From positions 1-64,000 of the forward strand of contig JAGYOW010000011.1 in assembly GCA_018399285.1 (NCBI GenBank): 64,000 nucleotides of DNA, in the 5' to 3' direction. This document shows positions 55,699 through 64,000 of this stretch, piece after piece. Every line of letters starts with the position of its first letter. Within the stretch, counting starts at the first letter, position 1. Under the pieces are notes generated by a model that was not told where the DNA came from, did no database searches, and was given only the letters and a program-made list of their open reading frames with translations. The translations under genes and the position numbers were made by a program. The stretch is from Desulfotignum sp. GTDB lineage: Bacteria; Desulfobacterota; Desulfobacteria; Desulfobacterales; Desulfobacteraceae.

Positions 55699-58600
55699 CT
55701 ATATTTTTTCATCTGCCGGTTCAAACAATGCCTTCATGGCCGGAACAAACGCTTTCCGGGTGGATGCCACATAGGCATCCCACTCACTGCCGTGGCGGTA
55801 AAAAGCCGTGGAAGCCAGCTTTTTGGTTATAATGGCATTGCGGTAAGCCCGCAGTTTGTCTGCGTTCATGATACTTAAAATCGCTTCTCTGCCCAGAATT
55901 TTCACGAGCACACCGGGAACATAAGCGGCCATCACCTCCCAGAGCAGGTCTTCATCCGCCAGAATCGCATCCATGGCATCGGCCACCTGATTCTGAAATG
56001 CAAAAATCTGCTCACTGGTCTGTTCCGACAACACAAACAACGGTGTATCCGGATTTTTCTCATGAATTTTGAGCAGCATGGCGGTCTCGTTGCTGGCATG
56101 GGTCCGCACCAGGGTCAGCATATCCCGGATCAGGGCCCACCGGGTGGCGACATCTTCCAGAAGGCGTTTTTCATAATCGTCTTCAAACAGAAATGCGGTC
56201 AGCACTTCCGCCACGGCCGATGAAAACACCCCGCCTTTGTTGGCTGAAGAATCCTTGATCTGGAGGATGCCCGTTTTCTTGGCAATGTACCGGCGGGCCG
56301 AATCATCAAAAAACACATTGGCCCCTTCCACAATAAACCGCAGTTCCTTGAACAGGGAAGTAAATGCTTTCACATTGCGCTGGTTGATGGTGTCTTTGAA
56401 ACCACCGCAGGGAATGAATGCCTGGATATCGGCCTGTTCGATGAATTTCCGGTTGGCCGGATCCGTGATGAAATTGCGGTGGAACATGGCACCGTCCGCC
56501 ACAAACGTCCCGTCCGGCAGGGTAATGTTCTTGCCTTTCAACGGCACCCGGAATCCGTTGGGACCCAGTTTTTCTTCCGGGTATGTCATGGAATTGGCCC
56601 GGGGATGGGTATGGCGCATGAACGCGATTTTCATGAGCGATTCCTTGTCCAGTCCGTCCGGATCAAACAAAATGGAACCACCGTCCACCAGCAGGCAGAT
56701 CTTTCCTTTATAACACTGAATTTCGTTGCTGCCCAGATCCCCGTCCGGCCCGCCGGTCATCATCAGATTCAACGATTCTTCTTGGGTATCATTGTAGGCG
56801 ATCAGGGTCCTGAAAGCCCCCATCACTGAAGTGGTGGTCATGCCGCTGGTTTCCACCTGTCCACCGATATGCTCGTAAATCAGATCCATATCCGTGGTGG
56901 TCACAACGGAATCGCCGTTGATGAGCAGTTCCGTGCCGGATTTTTCATGGGATACCAGCCCGAAAAGATCCTGATTCCTGAGCATGCCGTAGGTGTCGTG
57001 GGGGATACCAAAGCTCTTGCCTGTGGTAATGGTCCGCCAGTAGGCATATCCCCGTTCCCTGGCTCTGAAGGCGACTGCGTCCATCAACGGGGCCGTGCCT
57101 TCATCCGGTCCGAAAAATACCATCTCCGGCCGGCCGTAGTAATCTTTAATCTGAGAATCCGCCAGCATCAGATCCATGATGCCTTCGGTATAATCAAACA
57201 ACGCATCCATGCTGTAATGGGCGTAGGTGGGATGAGGTACCACCACGCCTTTAGAGCCGCTCTCACAGATATCCTTATGTTTGAGGCGCTGGGCCTTGGG
57301 ACCCAGGGCATAGTTGAGAAGCACGGCGTTGTCCAGTTCCATGCCATGATTGGCCGGAGTGACCCGGATCAGGCGCAGGCCCCCTCTGGCAATGTCATCG
57401 GCCCGAAGATGGGTGCCCGTAGAATAATGACCATTGACAAAGAACAGCCCGTAAACAAACTGTTTAAACACCAGGGGATCCAGAACCTGATTATTGAGGC
57501 GGAAGGAAAACGAGCGCTTTTCCGGCTTGTAGAAATTGGTCTTCAGGCAACAGGATATCAGTTTGACCATGAATTTGAATACATCATACCCCAAAGGATC
57601 ATCCATGAACCGCACGGACAGCAGCTGATCAAATTCACTGGCTTTCTGGGCCAGACGTTCTTCTGTCATATCCCCGGGACTGGACGGATTGAACCTGGCA
57701 TCAAACAATTGAAACAAAAACCGGATCAGATCCGGATGATCCATGGCCGTATCCAGTATCATGTTGGAGACATAGGTGAATTTATTGGACTCGTGAATCC
57801 GGGCTGAAAACGCTTCCTGATGATCCACGGAAGCCAGGCTTTCCATGATCTCCCGGTCGGTGCGGGTGCCTTGCTCCTTGAAGATGAACAGATGGACAAA
57901 ATCCACGGCATTACCGGCAAACAGCATCTCTTTAAAGCTGAGGACACCGTCCACGTAAAGCTGGGTGATCCGGCTGATGCGGAAACTCAAGAATGCCTGA
58001 AGATCAGCGATCAACGGGGCTTCCTGGTTTCTTGACAGCTCGCCGGCCACATACAAGGAACAGATGGATGTGGGCACCCGGGTCTCGGTAAAATACGGCT
58101 CCCAGTATGCCCGGGTAATGGTCAGGCCGTGATCGGCAAACAGTTTTCTCAATACAGGCAACTGAGGCCGCTCAAAATCGGAATTGAACATAAACCGGAT
58201 TTCACCGATATCCGAGAGGCTGAACACTTCCACAAACGGGGTGACATGCTGATCCACCTGTGTCAGAAACTTTTCATACCGGTTCCGGGTCAGCCGGGGA
58301 ATGGCCGTGAAATCCCGGTTCTGATTGAACAGAAAACGTGATTGTGCAAACACGGTATCCGGGTAATCCATCACGGTTTCAGGCCGATACACATAGGTAT
58401 AATATGATTTTTCCGGATTGTAGTAATATTCTCTTCTGTGACCGGCCAGCATTTTGTCCAGAATCCGTTCCATGCGATCCCGGGTATCTTCTGTGGCAAT
58501 CCGGATCCGCTGCACGTTGCTGTCCTGGGTCAGATCAAAATCGATATCCGCCACCCAGGAATGAAGAACGCCTTTGTTTTCACTGAAATAGATGCCTTTG

Positions 58601-58848
58601 GCAATGGAAGATAAAATACTTTTCAAGGATTCCTTGGTGATGGTTTCAAAAAAATAAGCAGGGAAACCCAGATCATTGAGAAGGATGCCGGCTGCCAGGT
58701 TGATACAGTTGGCAGTGATCAGACCTTCCGACGACAGATCGATCACGGCCTCGTACAGCAGGCTGGGATTCAGGTTCACGTGTTTTGCTTTTTCGATGAT
58801 GTGAGCCCCTGCAGAGGAGCCCTGGCCACCGTCGGTTGTCATATCCAT
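55699..58848 (-). CDS. Large (about 115 kDa class) NAD-specific glutamate dehydrogenase
   Basis: The 1049-residue protein has a long N-terminal region (about 450 residues) with ACT-like and helical segments and no strong motif. The catalytic half has TGTHLRADDIARGGLRLI, GSKGVVVPHPTY, MVFFGPDEGT, GIPHDTYGM and a dinucleotide-binding part around GGPDGDLGSNEI and FIVEGANVFF. This is the pattern of the large NAD-dependent enzymes usually linked to glutamate breakdown. The length lies between the 115 kDa eukaryotic-type and 180 kDa bacterial-type subclasses. AGGAG precedes ATG 58848. Confidence 0.88.
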   Translation of the reverse strand: MDMTTDGGQGSSAGAHIIEKAKHVNLNPSLLYEAVIDLSSEGLITANCINLAAGILLNDLGFPAYFFETITKESLKSILSSIAKGIYFSENKGVLHSWVADIDFDLTQDSNVQRIRIATEDTRDRMERILDKMLAGHRREYYYNPEKSYYTYVYRPETVMDYPDTVFAQSRFLFNQNRDFTAIPRLTRNRYEKFLTQVDQHVTPFVEVFSLSDIGEIRFMFNSDFERPQLPVLRKLFADHGLTITRAYWEPYFTETRVPTSICSLYVAGELSRNQEAPLIADLQAFLSFRISRITQLYVDGVLSFKEMLFAGNAVDFVHLFIFKEQGTRTDREIMESLASVDHQEAFSARIHESNKFTYVSNMILDTAMDHPDLIRFLFQLFDARFNPSSPGDMTEERLAQKASEFDQLLSVRFMDDPLGYDVFKFMVKLISCCLKTNFYKPEKRSFSFRLNNQVLDPLVFKQFVYGLFFVNGHYSTGTHLRADDIARGGLRLIRVTPANHGMELDNAVLLNYALGPKAQRLKHKDICESGSKGVVVPHPTYAHYSMDALFDYTEGIMDLMLADSQIKDYYGRPEMVFFGPDEGTAPLMDAVAFRARERGYAYWRTITTGKSFGIPHDTYGMLRNQDLFGLVSHEKSGTELLINGDSVVTTTDMDLIYEHIGGQVETSGMTTTSVMGAFRTLIAYNDTQEESLNLMMTGGPDGDLGSNEIQCYKGKICLLVDGGSILFDPDGLDKESLMKIAFMRHTHPRANSMTYPEEKLGPNGFRVPLKGKNITLPDGTFVADGAMFHRNFITDPANRKFIEQADIQAFIPCGGFKDTINQRNVKAFTSLFKELRFIVEGANVFFDDSARRYIAKKTGILQIKDSSANKGGVFSSAVAEVLTAFLFEDDYEKRLLEDVATRWALIRDMLTLVRTHASNETAMLLKIHEKNPDTPLFVLSEQTSEQIFAFQNQVADAMDAILADEDLLWEVMAAYVPGVLVKILGREAILSIMNADKLRAYRNAIITKKLASTAFYRHGSEWDAYVASTRKAFVPAMKALFEPADEKI

Positions 58849-58872
58849 TTCTATCTCCTGTCTGATGATTAT

Positions 58873-58921
58873 AAACCGTTGCTACCGGTTTGCTAGTATA
58901 CTCTTATTCATCCAGGGTCAA
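58873..58921 (-). promoter_or_regulatory. Promoter of the glutamate dehydrogenase pair with an overlapping inverted repeat
   Basis: On the minus strand TTGACC (58921-58916) and TACTAG (58898-58893) are 17 bases apart. The predicted start near 58886 falls inside AAACCG-7 bases-CGGTTT (58873-58891), a symmetric site well placed to act as an operator. The regulator is unknown. Confidence 0.45.
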
Positions 58922-59094
58922 CCCAAATTGGTTTTTTTTCACAAAACCAGAAACTTTCAAAATCAGTCCCGATGATCGCCATCGTGTTTCCGGTATTGAC
59001 TTCAGACAGGAACAAAGTTATTTTTCATGGTTCAAGTCATTATCAGATCATTTGTATATAATAAACTGAGTCTTAACCCTTTTTTCAAGTATGG

Positions 59095-60051
59095 ATGTTG
59101 ACACCTGAACCCATGACCCCTGAAACCCAGCTGATTCCTTTAACAAAACGGATCCATTCCGTTCACCTGACCCGTTTACCGCTGATGCCGGCCATGTTTT
59201 GTAAACTGCTGATATCTGCGATGGGCAAACAAACCCGAATTCACGGCCATGGTCAGGTGACCAAAGGGCAGCTGTGTCTGCCCAACGTGACACCGGATCC
59301 AATCCGGGTACAGCAATACCGCCGGGTATGCGGATTTGTCCATGCCCCTGAAGATCCCATAGTGCCGCCCGGTTATCTCCAGACCCTGTTCATCGGCCTG
59401 CTGGCCCGGTATATCACCTCGGATTTTTTTCCCATCAATCCCATGGGGCTGATTCAGACGGGCCAGCAATTTGAATCCAGATATCCGGTTCTGATGGGAG
59501 ATACCCTGGATCTGTTCTGTACGCTCCAGGACATGACCCGGACAGCAAAGGGGATCTCAACCCGGTTTCTTTTACAAGTATATCGGGATAAAAATCCGGT
59601 ATGGCAGGGAATCGCCACTTATCTGACCCGGATTCCCGGACCGAAAAGCACGTCAAAAACCGTTCAGGATACGCCTTTGCCGGCAAAAATGACCCTTGCG
59701 GTTCCCCCGGGTACCGGCCGCCGCTATGCCCGGGTATCCGGGGATTACAACCCCCATCACCTGTCGGATGTCACAGCCCGCTTAATTGGATTCAACCAGG
59801 CCATGGTCCACGGCATGTGGAGCCTGGCCCGGACCCTGGCCTGTCTGGAAAAAGCCATGCCCCTGGTTCCCCCTTTTTCTGTGGATGCGGCATTCAAACT
59901 GCCGGTATTCATGCCCGCCACATTGCAACTGGGGTACAAGCAGGTGGTGCATGGTCACAAAACCCGCCGGATTTTTTTCGATCTCCGGGATGCCGCAACC
60001 TTTCGACCTCATCTCAAAGGCCGGGTAACCGGGTTTGAAAAGGAACACTAA
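59095..60051 (+). CDS. MaoC-like (double hot-dog) hydratase family protein
   Basis: The protein has 318 residues from ATG 59095; ATG 59113 is an alternative, and no good ribosome-binding site supports either. The C-terminal half has the MaoC hydratase signature YARVSGDYNPHHLSDVTARL, with the catalytic Asp and His, and HGMWSLARTL. The N-terminal half resembles a second, degenerate hot-dog domain. Such proteins hydrate enoyl-CoA or similar thioesters. The next gene starts four bases after its stop. Confidence 0.8.
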   Translation: MLTPEPMTPETQLIPLTKRIHSVHLTRLPLMPAMFCKLLISAMGKQTRIHGHGQVTKGQLCLPNVTPDPIRVQQYRRVCGFVHAPEDPIVPPGYLQTLFIGLLARYITSDFFPINPMGLIQTGQQFESRYPVLMGDTLDLFCTLQDMTRTAKGISTRFLLQVYRDKNPVWQGIATYLTRIPGPKSTSKTVQDTPLPAKMTLAVPPGTGRRYARVSGDYNPHHLSDVTARLIGFNQAMVHGMWSLARTLACLEKAMPLVPPFSVDAAFKLPVFMPATLQLGYKQVVHGHKTRRIFFDLRDAATFRPHLKGRVTGFEKEH

Positions 60052-60054
60052 ATA

Positions 60055-60945
60055 ATGATGGGATCGTTGTTCGCCTTAGGGTCTGCTTTTTTCTGGGCCG
60101 GTGCCGTGATTTTATTTAAAAAAAGCGGGGAAACGTTTTCCCCCATCTCTTTGAACATCTATAAAAGTATCGTGGGGCTTTTGCTGGTCAGTGCCACCAT
60201 GCTGCTGCTGGGCATCCCTTTTTTTCCTGAACAGCCCCTGAACAGCTGGCTGCTTTTATCTTTGTCCGGATTCCTGGGCATTACGCTGGCGGACCTGTTT
60301 TTCTTTATGGCCCTGAACCGGCTGGGAGCCGGAATGGCAGCGATCGTGGAATGCCTGTACTTACCCTGTGTCCTGTTTTTTTCCTTTGTACTTCTGGATG
60401 AACATCTGGGACCCGGCGGCATTATAGGCGGTCTGCTGGTACTGGCAGCGGTTCTGGTGGGATCGTTCCAGAAAAAAGACCTGTCTTTGACCCCGGGACT
60501 GCCTCCCGCCTCCCGGGTGCCTGCCATCATTGCCGGAGTTTTTGCCATGATATTTCTGGCCCTGGGCATTGTGATCATCAAAGAGATTCTGACACATACC
60601 GATGTGTTCTGGGCCACCCTGGTGCGACTGGGCGCCGCCATTGTCACCCTCATGATTCTGGTGATCTGCCATCCCGGAAGAAAACGCTTTCTGTCAGAAC
60701 TCAAATGGTCCAGATCCTGGCTGGTGGCGCTGCCTGCATCCATCTGCGGCAATTACATCGCTTTGGTTTTATGGGTGGCGGGCATGAAATATACCACCGC
60801 ATCCCGGGCCGCCATTCTCAACCAGATGTCCACGATTTTCATTTTTATCCTGGCCGCTGTTTTTCTCAAGGAAAAAATCACGGTCAACAAAGGGGTGGCG
60901 ATTTTCATGGCCATTTCCGGTGCACTGCTCACCATATTCACCTGA
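60055..60945 (+). CDS. EamA/DMT-family transporter with ten membrane segments
   Basis: The 296-residue protein is a tandem of two five-helix EamA units. The first begins LFALGSAFFWAGAVILFKKS, and the second begins in the VPAIIAGVFAMIFLALGIVI region. AALKEKI-like sequence (AVFLKEKITVNKGVAIF) near the end is typical. It probably exports or imports a small metabolite of unknown identity. The start lies three bases after the MaoC-like stop, so the two are coupled. Confidence 0.88.
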   Translation: MMGSLFALGSAFFWAGAVILFKKSGETFSPISLNIYKSIVGLLLVSATMLLLGIPFFPEQPLNSWLLLSLSGFLGITLADLFFFMALNRLGAGMAAIVECLYLPCVLFFSFVLLDEHLGPGGIIGGLLVLAAVLVGSFQKKDLSLTPGLPPASRVPAIIAGVFAMIFLALGIVIIKEILTHTDVFWATLVRLGAAIVTLMILVICHPGRKRFLSELKWSRSWLVALPASICGNYIALVLWVAGMKYTTASRAAILNQMSTIFIFILAAVFLKEKITVNKGVAIFMAISGALLTIFT

Positions 60946-60970
60946 CAGGTGCCCCTTCGGACACATCCAC

Positions 60971-61405
60971 TCACAACTGCACACAAACCACCCGGTTCCG
61001 GCCCTGTTTCTTGGCACAATACAGGGCCTGGTCCGCTTTATGGACAAGAGTTTCCAGTGTATTCGCATGGACAGGGAATCCGGCAATGGCCAGGGATACC
61101 GTGATGGGGCCCACAGACACACCCTGCCAAAGAATATCCAGGGCAGTGATCCGTGTTTTCAGGTCCCCGGCCCCGGTCAGGTAATCTTTGATGGTTCCCC
61201 CGGTCATGAGGATGAAAAACTCCTCCCCTCCGAACCGGCAGACGGCATCCTGGGTTCGGGTGGCATGGATCAGGGTGTGGGCAACAATTTTGAGCACCTG
61301 ATCCCCGGCATCGTGTCCCAAGGTGTCATTCAATATTTTGAAATAATCCAGATCCACCATGATTCCTCCCAGTTCAGGGCGGTAAAAGACTTCCAGTACT
61401 TTCAA
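60971..61405 (-). pseudogene. GGDEF diguanylate cyclase domain, N-terminally truncated
   Basis: The open frame of about 144 residues holds most of a GGDEF domain: IMVDLDYFKILNDTLGHDAG, the active-site CRFGGEEFF, and ALYCAKKQGRNRV at the end. The first 25 or so residues of a normal GGDEF domain and any sensor domain are missing. Just upstream in another frame lies MDLFRRKH, which looks like the D-x-LT-x-L-x-NRR start of the domain but displaced. A deletion or frame error near 61385-61430 is likely. The argG gene begins 52 bases away on the other strand. Confidence 0.6.
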
Positions 61406-61456
61406 TGTTTTCGTCTAAATAAGTCCATAAATTTTAAATAGTTTGAAGGAGTTCCC

Positions 61457-62679
61457 ATGTCAAAACAAAAAGTGGTTCTGGCCTATCTGCAAGTGGACTG
61501 GACACCTCGGTCATTCTGAAATGGTTGCTGGAGCAGGGATATGAAGTGTTTGCCTACATGGCCGACATCGGGCAGCGGAGGATTTTGACGCGGCCCGGGA
61601 AAAAGCCCTGAAAATCGGGGCCTCGGATAGTTCATCGAAGATATGCGCAAGGAATTTGTCACAGATTATATTTTCCCGGTATTCAAGGCCAATGCTTTGT
61701 ATGAGGGCCGGTATCTTTTTGGGCACCGCCATTGCCAGGCCATTGATCGCTGCAACAGATCGAGATCGTAAAAACGCGGGCGCGGCCTATGTGTCCCACG
61801 GCGCCACGGGCAAAGGCAACGACCAGGTGCGGTTCGGGAGCTGTCCTATTATGCGTTGAACCCGAAAATCAAGATCATTTCCCCTGAAGAACAAAGATTT
61901 TCTGGCCGCATTCAAAAGGCCGGACCGATCTGCTGGCCTACGCGGAAAAACACGGAATTCCCACCAAGCAGACCGCATCCAAACCTTACAGCGAAGACGA
62001 CAATCTGCTGCATATCTCCCATGAGGCCGGCATCCTGGAAGACCCGGCCCATGAATGTGAAGAAAGCATTTACTCCCACACAACATCCCCGGAAAACGCG
62101 CCGGATACCCCGGTTCGAATCCGGATCCGGTTCAACGACGGCATCCCCGTGGAAGTGGAAAACCTCACCGACGGCAGTTTGAAAACCGATGCTCTGGAAC
62201 TGTTTGAATACCTCAACCAACTGGGAAGCAAACACGGTATCGGCCGTCTGGACATGGTGGAGAACCGGTTTGTGGGCATCAAATCCCGAGGGGTGTATGA
62301 AACCCCGGGCGGCAGCATTCTTCACGCCGCCCACAAGGACATTGAAGGCGTTGCCATGGACCGGGAGGTGATGCGGCTGCGGGACATGCTGGCTGCCAAA
62401 CTCGGAGAACTGGTGTACAACGGATTCTGGTTCAGCCCGGAAATGGAATTTATCATGGCTGCTATGGACAAAAGCCAGGAACTCATCGACGGGGATGTAT
62501 TCCTCAAACTCTACAAAGGCACGGCTTATCCTGTGGCCCGGACCAGCCCGTCCTCACTGTACAATCAGGAGCTGTCCTCCATGGATATCGAAGGCGGGTA
62601 TAACCAGGAGGATGCCGAAGGGTTCATCCGCATCAATGCCATCCGGCTGATGGCCCACAGACGGATTGTGAACAAATAA
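61457..62679 (+). pseudogene. argG: Argininosuccinate synthase, frameshifted in the 5' third
   Basis: The enzyme joins citrulline and aspartate in arginine synthesis. ATG 61457 has GAAGGAG upstream and begins [10 protein letters not shown]. The P-loop YSGGLDTS is distorted by an indel near 61488. Later frames give [46 protein letters not shown] and [14 protein letters not shown]. From about 61930 the frame is clean to the stop and holds [40 protein letters not shown] and [12 protein letters not shown]. The reconstructed length of about 405 residues is normal. Confidence 0.88.
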
Positions 62680-62696
62680 CAAGGCACCCTGTCAAA

Positions 62697-62728
62697 AGAG
62701 GCATGGCGCCAGGATTGCCCATGCCTCT
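62697..62728. terminator. Stem-loop between argG and pspF
   Basis: AGAGGCATGG pairs perfectly with CCATGCCTCT around a 12-base loop. On the minus strand TTTT follows, which suits termination of pspF. On the plus strand it lies 17 bases after the argG stop without a T tract. Confidence 0.6.
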
Positions 62729-62778
62729 CAGGCCATTTCTGTATGTTGCGTTTGATCGGTCTGGCTGATACCGTTGAA

Positions 62779-63810
62779 TCAGATCCCTAAACGGTTTTTG
62801 ATCCCTCTGAACTGATCATAGGTCAGGCCCAGCAGGGCTGCCGCTTTTTTCTGGTGAAACCGGGTTTGTTTTAACGCGTCTTTGACCCGAAGGGTTTCCA
62901 GGGTCTGAACCGCGGTTTTCAAAGGTAAGGTCATCAGACGCACCATACTTTGGTCTTCAACGCTTTTTGATGCCTGCACCCATTCGGGCAACCCCCGGGC
63001 CGGGCCCTTTGTTTTCCTTTCTTTATCCGGATATCCAAATGGATTTTCAAACGGATCAAAACAGATCTCATGGATCCGGTGGGTGTCATGTTTGTAGACC
63101 GCTCTTTCCACCACGTTTTTCAACTCCCGGACATTGCCCGGCCAGGGGTATGAGATCAGTGCATTTTCAGCGGATTCCGTCAGTTCGGGCAGCGGTTCCC
63201 GGCCCAGTTCAAATGCCATTCGGGTGGCAAAATGACGGGCCAGCACCAGAATATCCTCTTTGCGGCACCGCAGCGGCGGCACATGGATCACCTCGAAACT
63301 CAGGCGGTCCAGAAGGTCCTGCTTGAATGTGCCGCTTTTGACCATGGCAGGCAGATCGGCATGGGTGGCGGCCACGATGCGCACATCCACCTGCACCGGA
63401 CGTGCAGATCCCACCCGCTCGAATGTACCATACTCCACGGCCCGCAGAATTTTCTCCTGAACCTCCATGGGAATGGTGCCGATTTCATCCAGAAACAGGG
63501 TCCCGCCGGCTGCCTGTTCAAACCGGCCGGCAGTGCGGGTCCCGGCCCCGGTAAACGCCCCTTTTTCATATCCGAACAATTCCGATCCGATCAAAGTCGG
63601 GGTCAGGGCCGCACAATTGAGCGTCACCAGGGGTTTTTCCCACCTTTTGGAAAGAAAATGAATTCGAGCCGCAGCCAGTTCCTTGCCCGTACCCCGTTCC
63701 CCGATCACCATGACCGGCCGGTCCACCGGCGCCACCCGGGAAATCTGCTCCTGAAACTCAATAAACGCCTCGGACTGACCGATGGCTTCATATGTGGCAT
63801 ATTCAACCAT
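62779..63810 (-). CDS. pspF: Sigma-54-dependent transcriptional activator PspF
   Basis: The 343-residue protein lacks an N-terminal receiver domain, as PspF does. It begins directly with the AAA+ domain (GQSEAFIEFQEQI; Walker A GERGTGKE). The sigma-54 contact loop ELFGYEKGAFTGA is intact, followed by Walker B LFLDEIG and the sensor region PWPGNVRELKNVVER. The C-terminal helix-turn-helix (HQKKAAALLGLTYDQFRG) is Fis-like. PspF activates phage-shock (membrane-stress) genes and is held inactive by PspA. It is divergent from the sigma-54 promoter at the window end. Confidence 0.92.
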   Translation of the reverse strand: MVEYATYEAIGQSEAFIEFQEQISRVAPVDRPVMVIGERGTGKELAAARIHFLSKRWEKPLVTLNCAALTPTLIGSELFGYEKGAFTGAGTRTAGRFEQAAGGTLFLDEIGTIPMEVQEKILRAVEYGTFERVGSARPVQVDVRIVAATHADLPAMVKSGTFKQDLLDRLSFEVIHVPPLRCRKEDILVLARHFATRMAFELGREPLPELTESAENALISYPWPGNVRELKNVVERAVYKHDTHRIHEICFDPFENPFGYPDKERKTKGPARGLPEWVQASKSVEDQSMVRLMTLPLKTAVQTLETLRVKDALKQTRFHQKKAAALLGLTYDQFRGIKNRLGI

Positions 63811-63917
63811 AAAATATCCATATAAACTAATTTATGGTGAATATTACCATTAAACAATATTATTGTCAAATCATATAACCGTCTGAAATAAATAGAAATT
63901 TATCTTAATCATTCCAC

Positions 63918-63933
63918 TGGCACGGTTTCTGCT
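63918..63933 (+). promoter_or_regulatory. Sigma-54 (-24/-12) promoter facing the right edge, probably of pspA
   Basis: TGGCACGGTTTCTGCT matches the -24 (TGGCAC) and -12 (TGC) elements with correct spacing. The A+T-rich DNA between it and pspF (63835-63910) can hold activator sites. The right gene lies just outside, but an AAGGAGAT ribosome-binding site ends the window. Confidence 0.75.
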
Positions 63934-63991
63934 ATATTTTTCATACACAACATTGCACCGCCAAAACGCGAATTAGTTCACACATAAAAAA

Positions 63992-64000
63992 CAAGGAGAT
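63992..64000 (+). promoter_or_regulatory. Ribosome-binding site of a gene just beyond the window (probably pspA)
   Basis: The last bases, CAAGGAGAT, are a strong ribosome-binding site about 60 bases after the sigma-54 promoter. Divergence from pspF makes pspA the likely gene. Confidence 0.55.

Noticed and set aside
1-64000. CRISPR arrays, rRNA, tRNA or riboswitches
   Set aside because: No regularly spaced repeats, no rRNA-like stretches, no T-loop (GGTTCGAATC-type) cloverleafs and no convincing cobalamin or other riboswitch core could be seen by eye. Small RNAs cannot be excluded.

Overview
The window looks like a chromosome segment of a sulfate-reducing deltaproteobacterium of the Desulfobacteraceae, probably near Desulfotignum or Desulfobacter. 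This is inferred from gene content and protein style, not from a search. The main markers are dsrA-dsrB-dsrD, a tetraheme cytochrome c3, a Wolinella-type fumarate reductase/succinate dehydrogenase, a methylmalonyl-CoA branch and an aldehyde:ferredoxin oxidoreductase. I see no phage, insertion sequence, CRISPR array, rRNA or tRNA.

Layout. 0.3-3.8 kb: a BASS-type transporter, then an SPFH protein with C-terminal zinc ribbons and a zinc-ribbon partner. 3.9-15.1 kb (minus): mce-mut-meaB-sucC-sucD-frdC-frdA-frdB-fumA, which converts methylmalonyl-CoA via succinyl-CoA, succinate and fumarate to malate, with a promoter before mce. 15.3-16.6 kb: a damaged Dus-like gene and a damaged small gene. 16.4-24.6 kb (minus): a tight cell-envelope block of YggT, DivIVA-like protein, PilT, PilU, a zinc-ribbon protein, a membrane protein, a class A penicillin-binding protein and a SPOR protein. 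25-30.8 kb (plus): aldehyde oxidoreductase with a MoaD/ThiS-like partner, a DEAD-box helicase, tatA-tatC and cytochrome c3. 30.9-38.1 kb (minus): a TPR protein, a kinase-like protein, dsrA-dsrB-dsrD, a DsrN-type amidase and panC. 38.3-39.7 kb: a DapA-family enzyme and a small partner. 40-43.2 kb: a damaged solute-binding protein and sensor pair, then unreadable sequence. 43.2-49 kb: YkgJ-type protein, galU, a lytic transglycosylase and an EndoQ-like nuclease fused to a UvrD-type helicase. 49.1-53.9 kb: a REC-REC-GGDEF gene whose 3' half is damaged, a damaged cupin and a HIT/GalT-like gene damaged at its 5' end. 54.3-58.9 kb: two unrelated glutamate dehydrogenases in tandem. 59-64 kb: a MaoC-like protein, a DMT transporter, a GGDEF fragment, frameshifted argG, pspF and, at the edge, a sigma-54 promoter and ribosome-binding site for a gene (probably pspA) just outside.

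A striking feature of the sequence is that frame disruptions sit in sharp-edged patches (about 3.9-6.2, 11.5-12.2, 15.3-16.6, 29.0-29.2, 39.8-43.2, 50.1-53.1 and 61.4-61.9 kb) between pristine genes. They hit core genes such as fumarase, frdB, tatA and argG, and family-typical residues continue across alternating frames. I read most of these as sequence-quality patches, not biological decay, and I give reconstructed gene limits. The most novel candidates are the EndoQ-UvrD fusion, the pilus-retraction/peptidoglycan operon, the FrdC protein with a His/Asp-rich tail, and the SPFH/zinc-ribbon pair.
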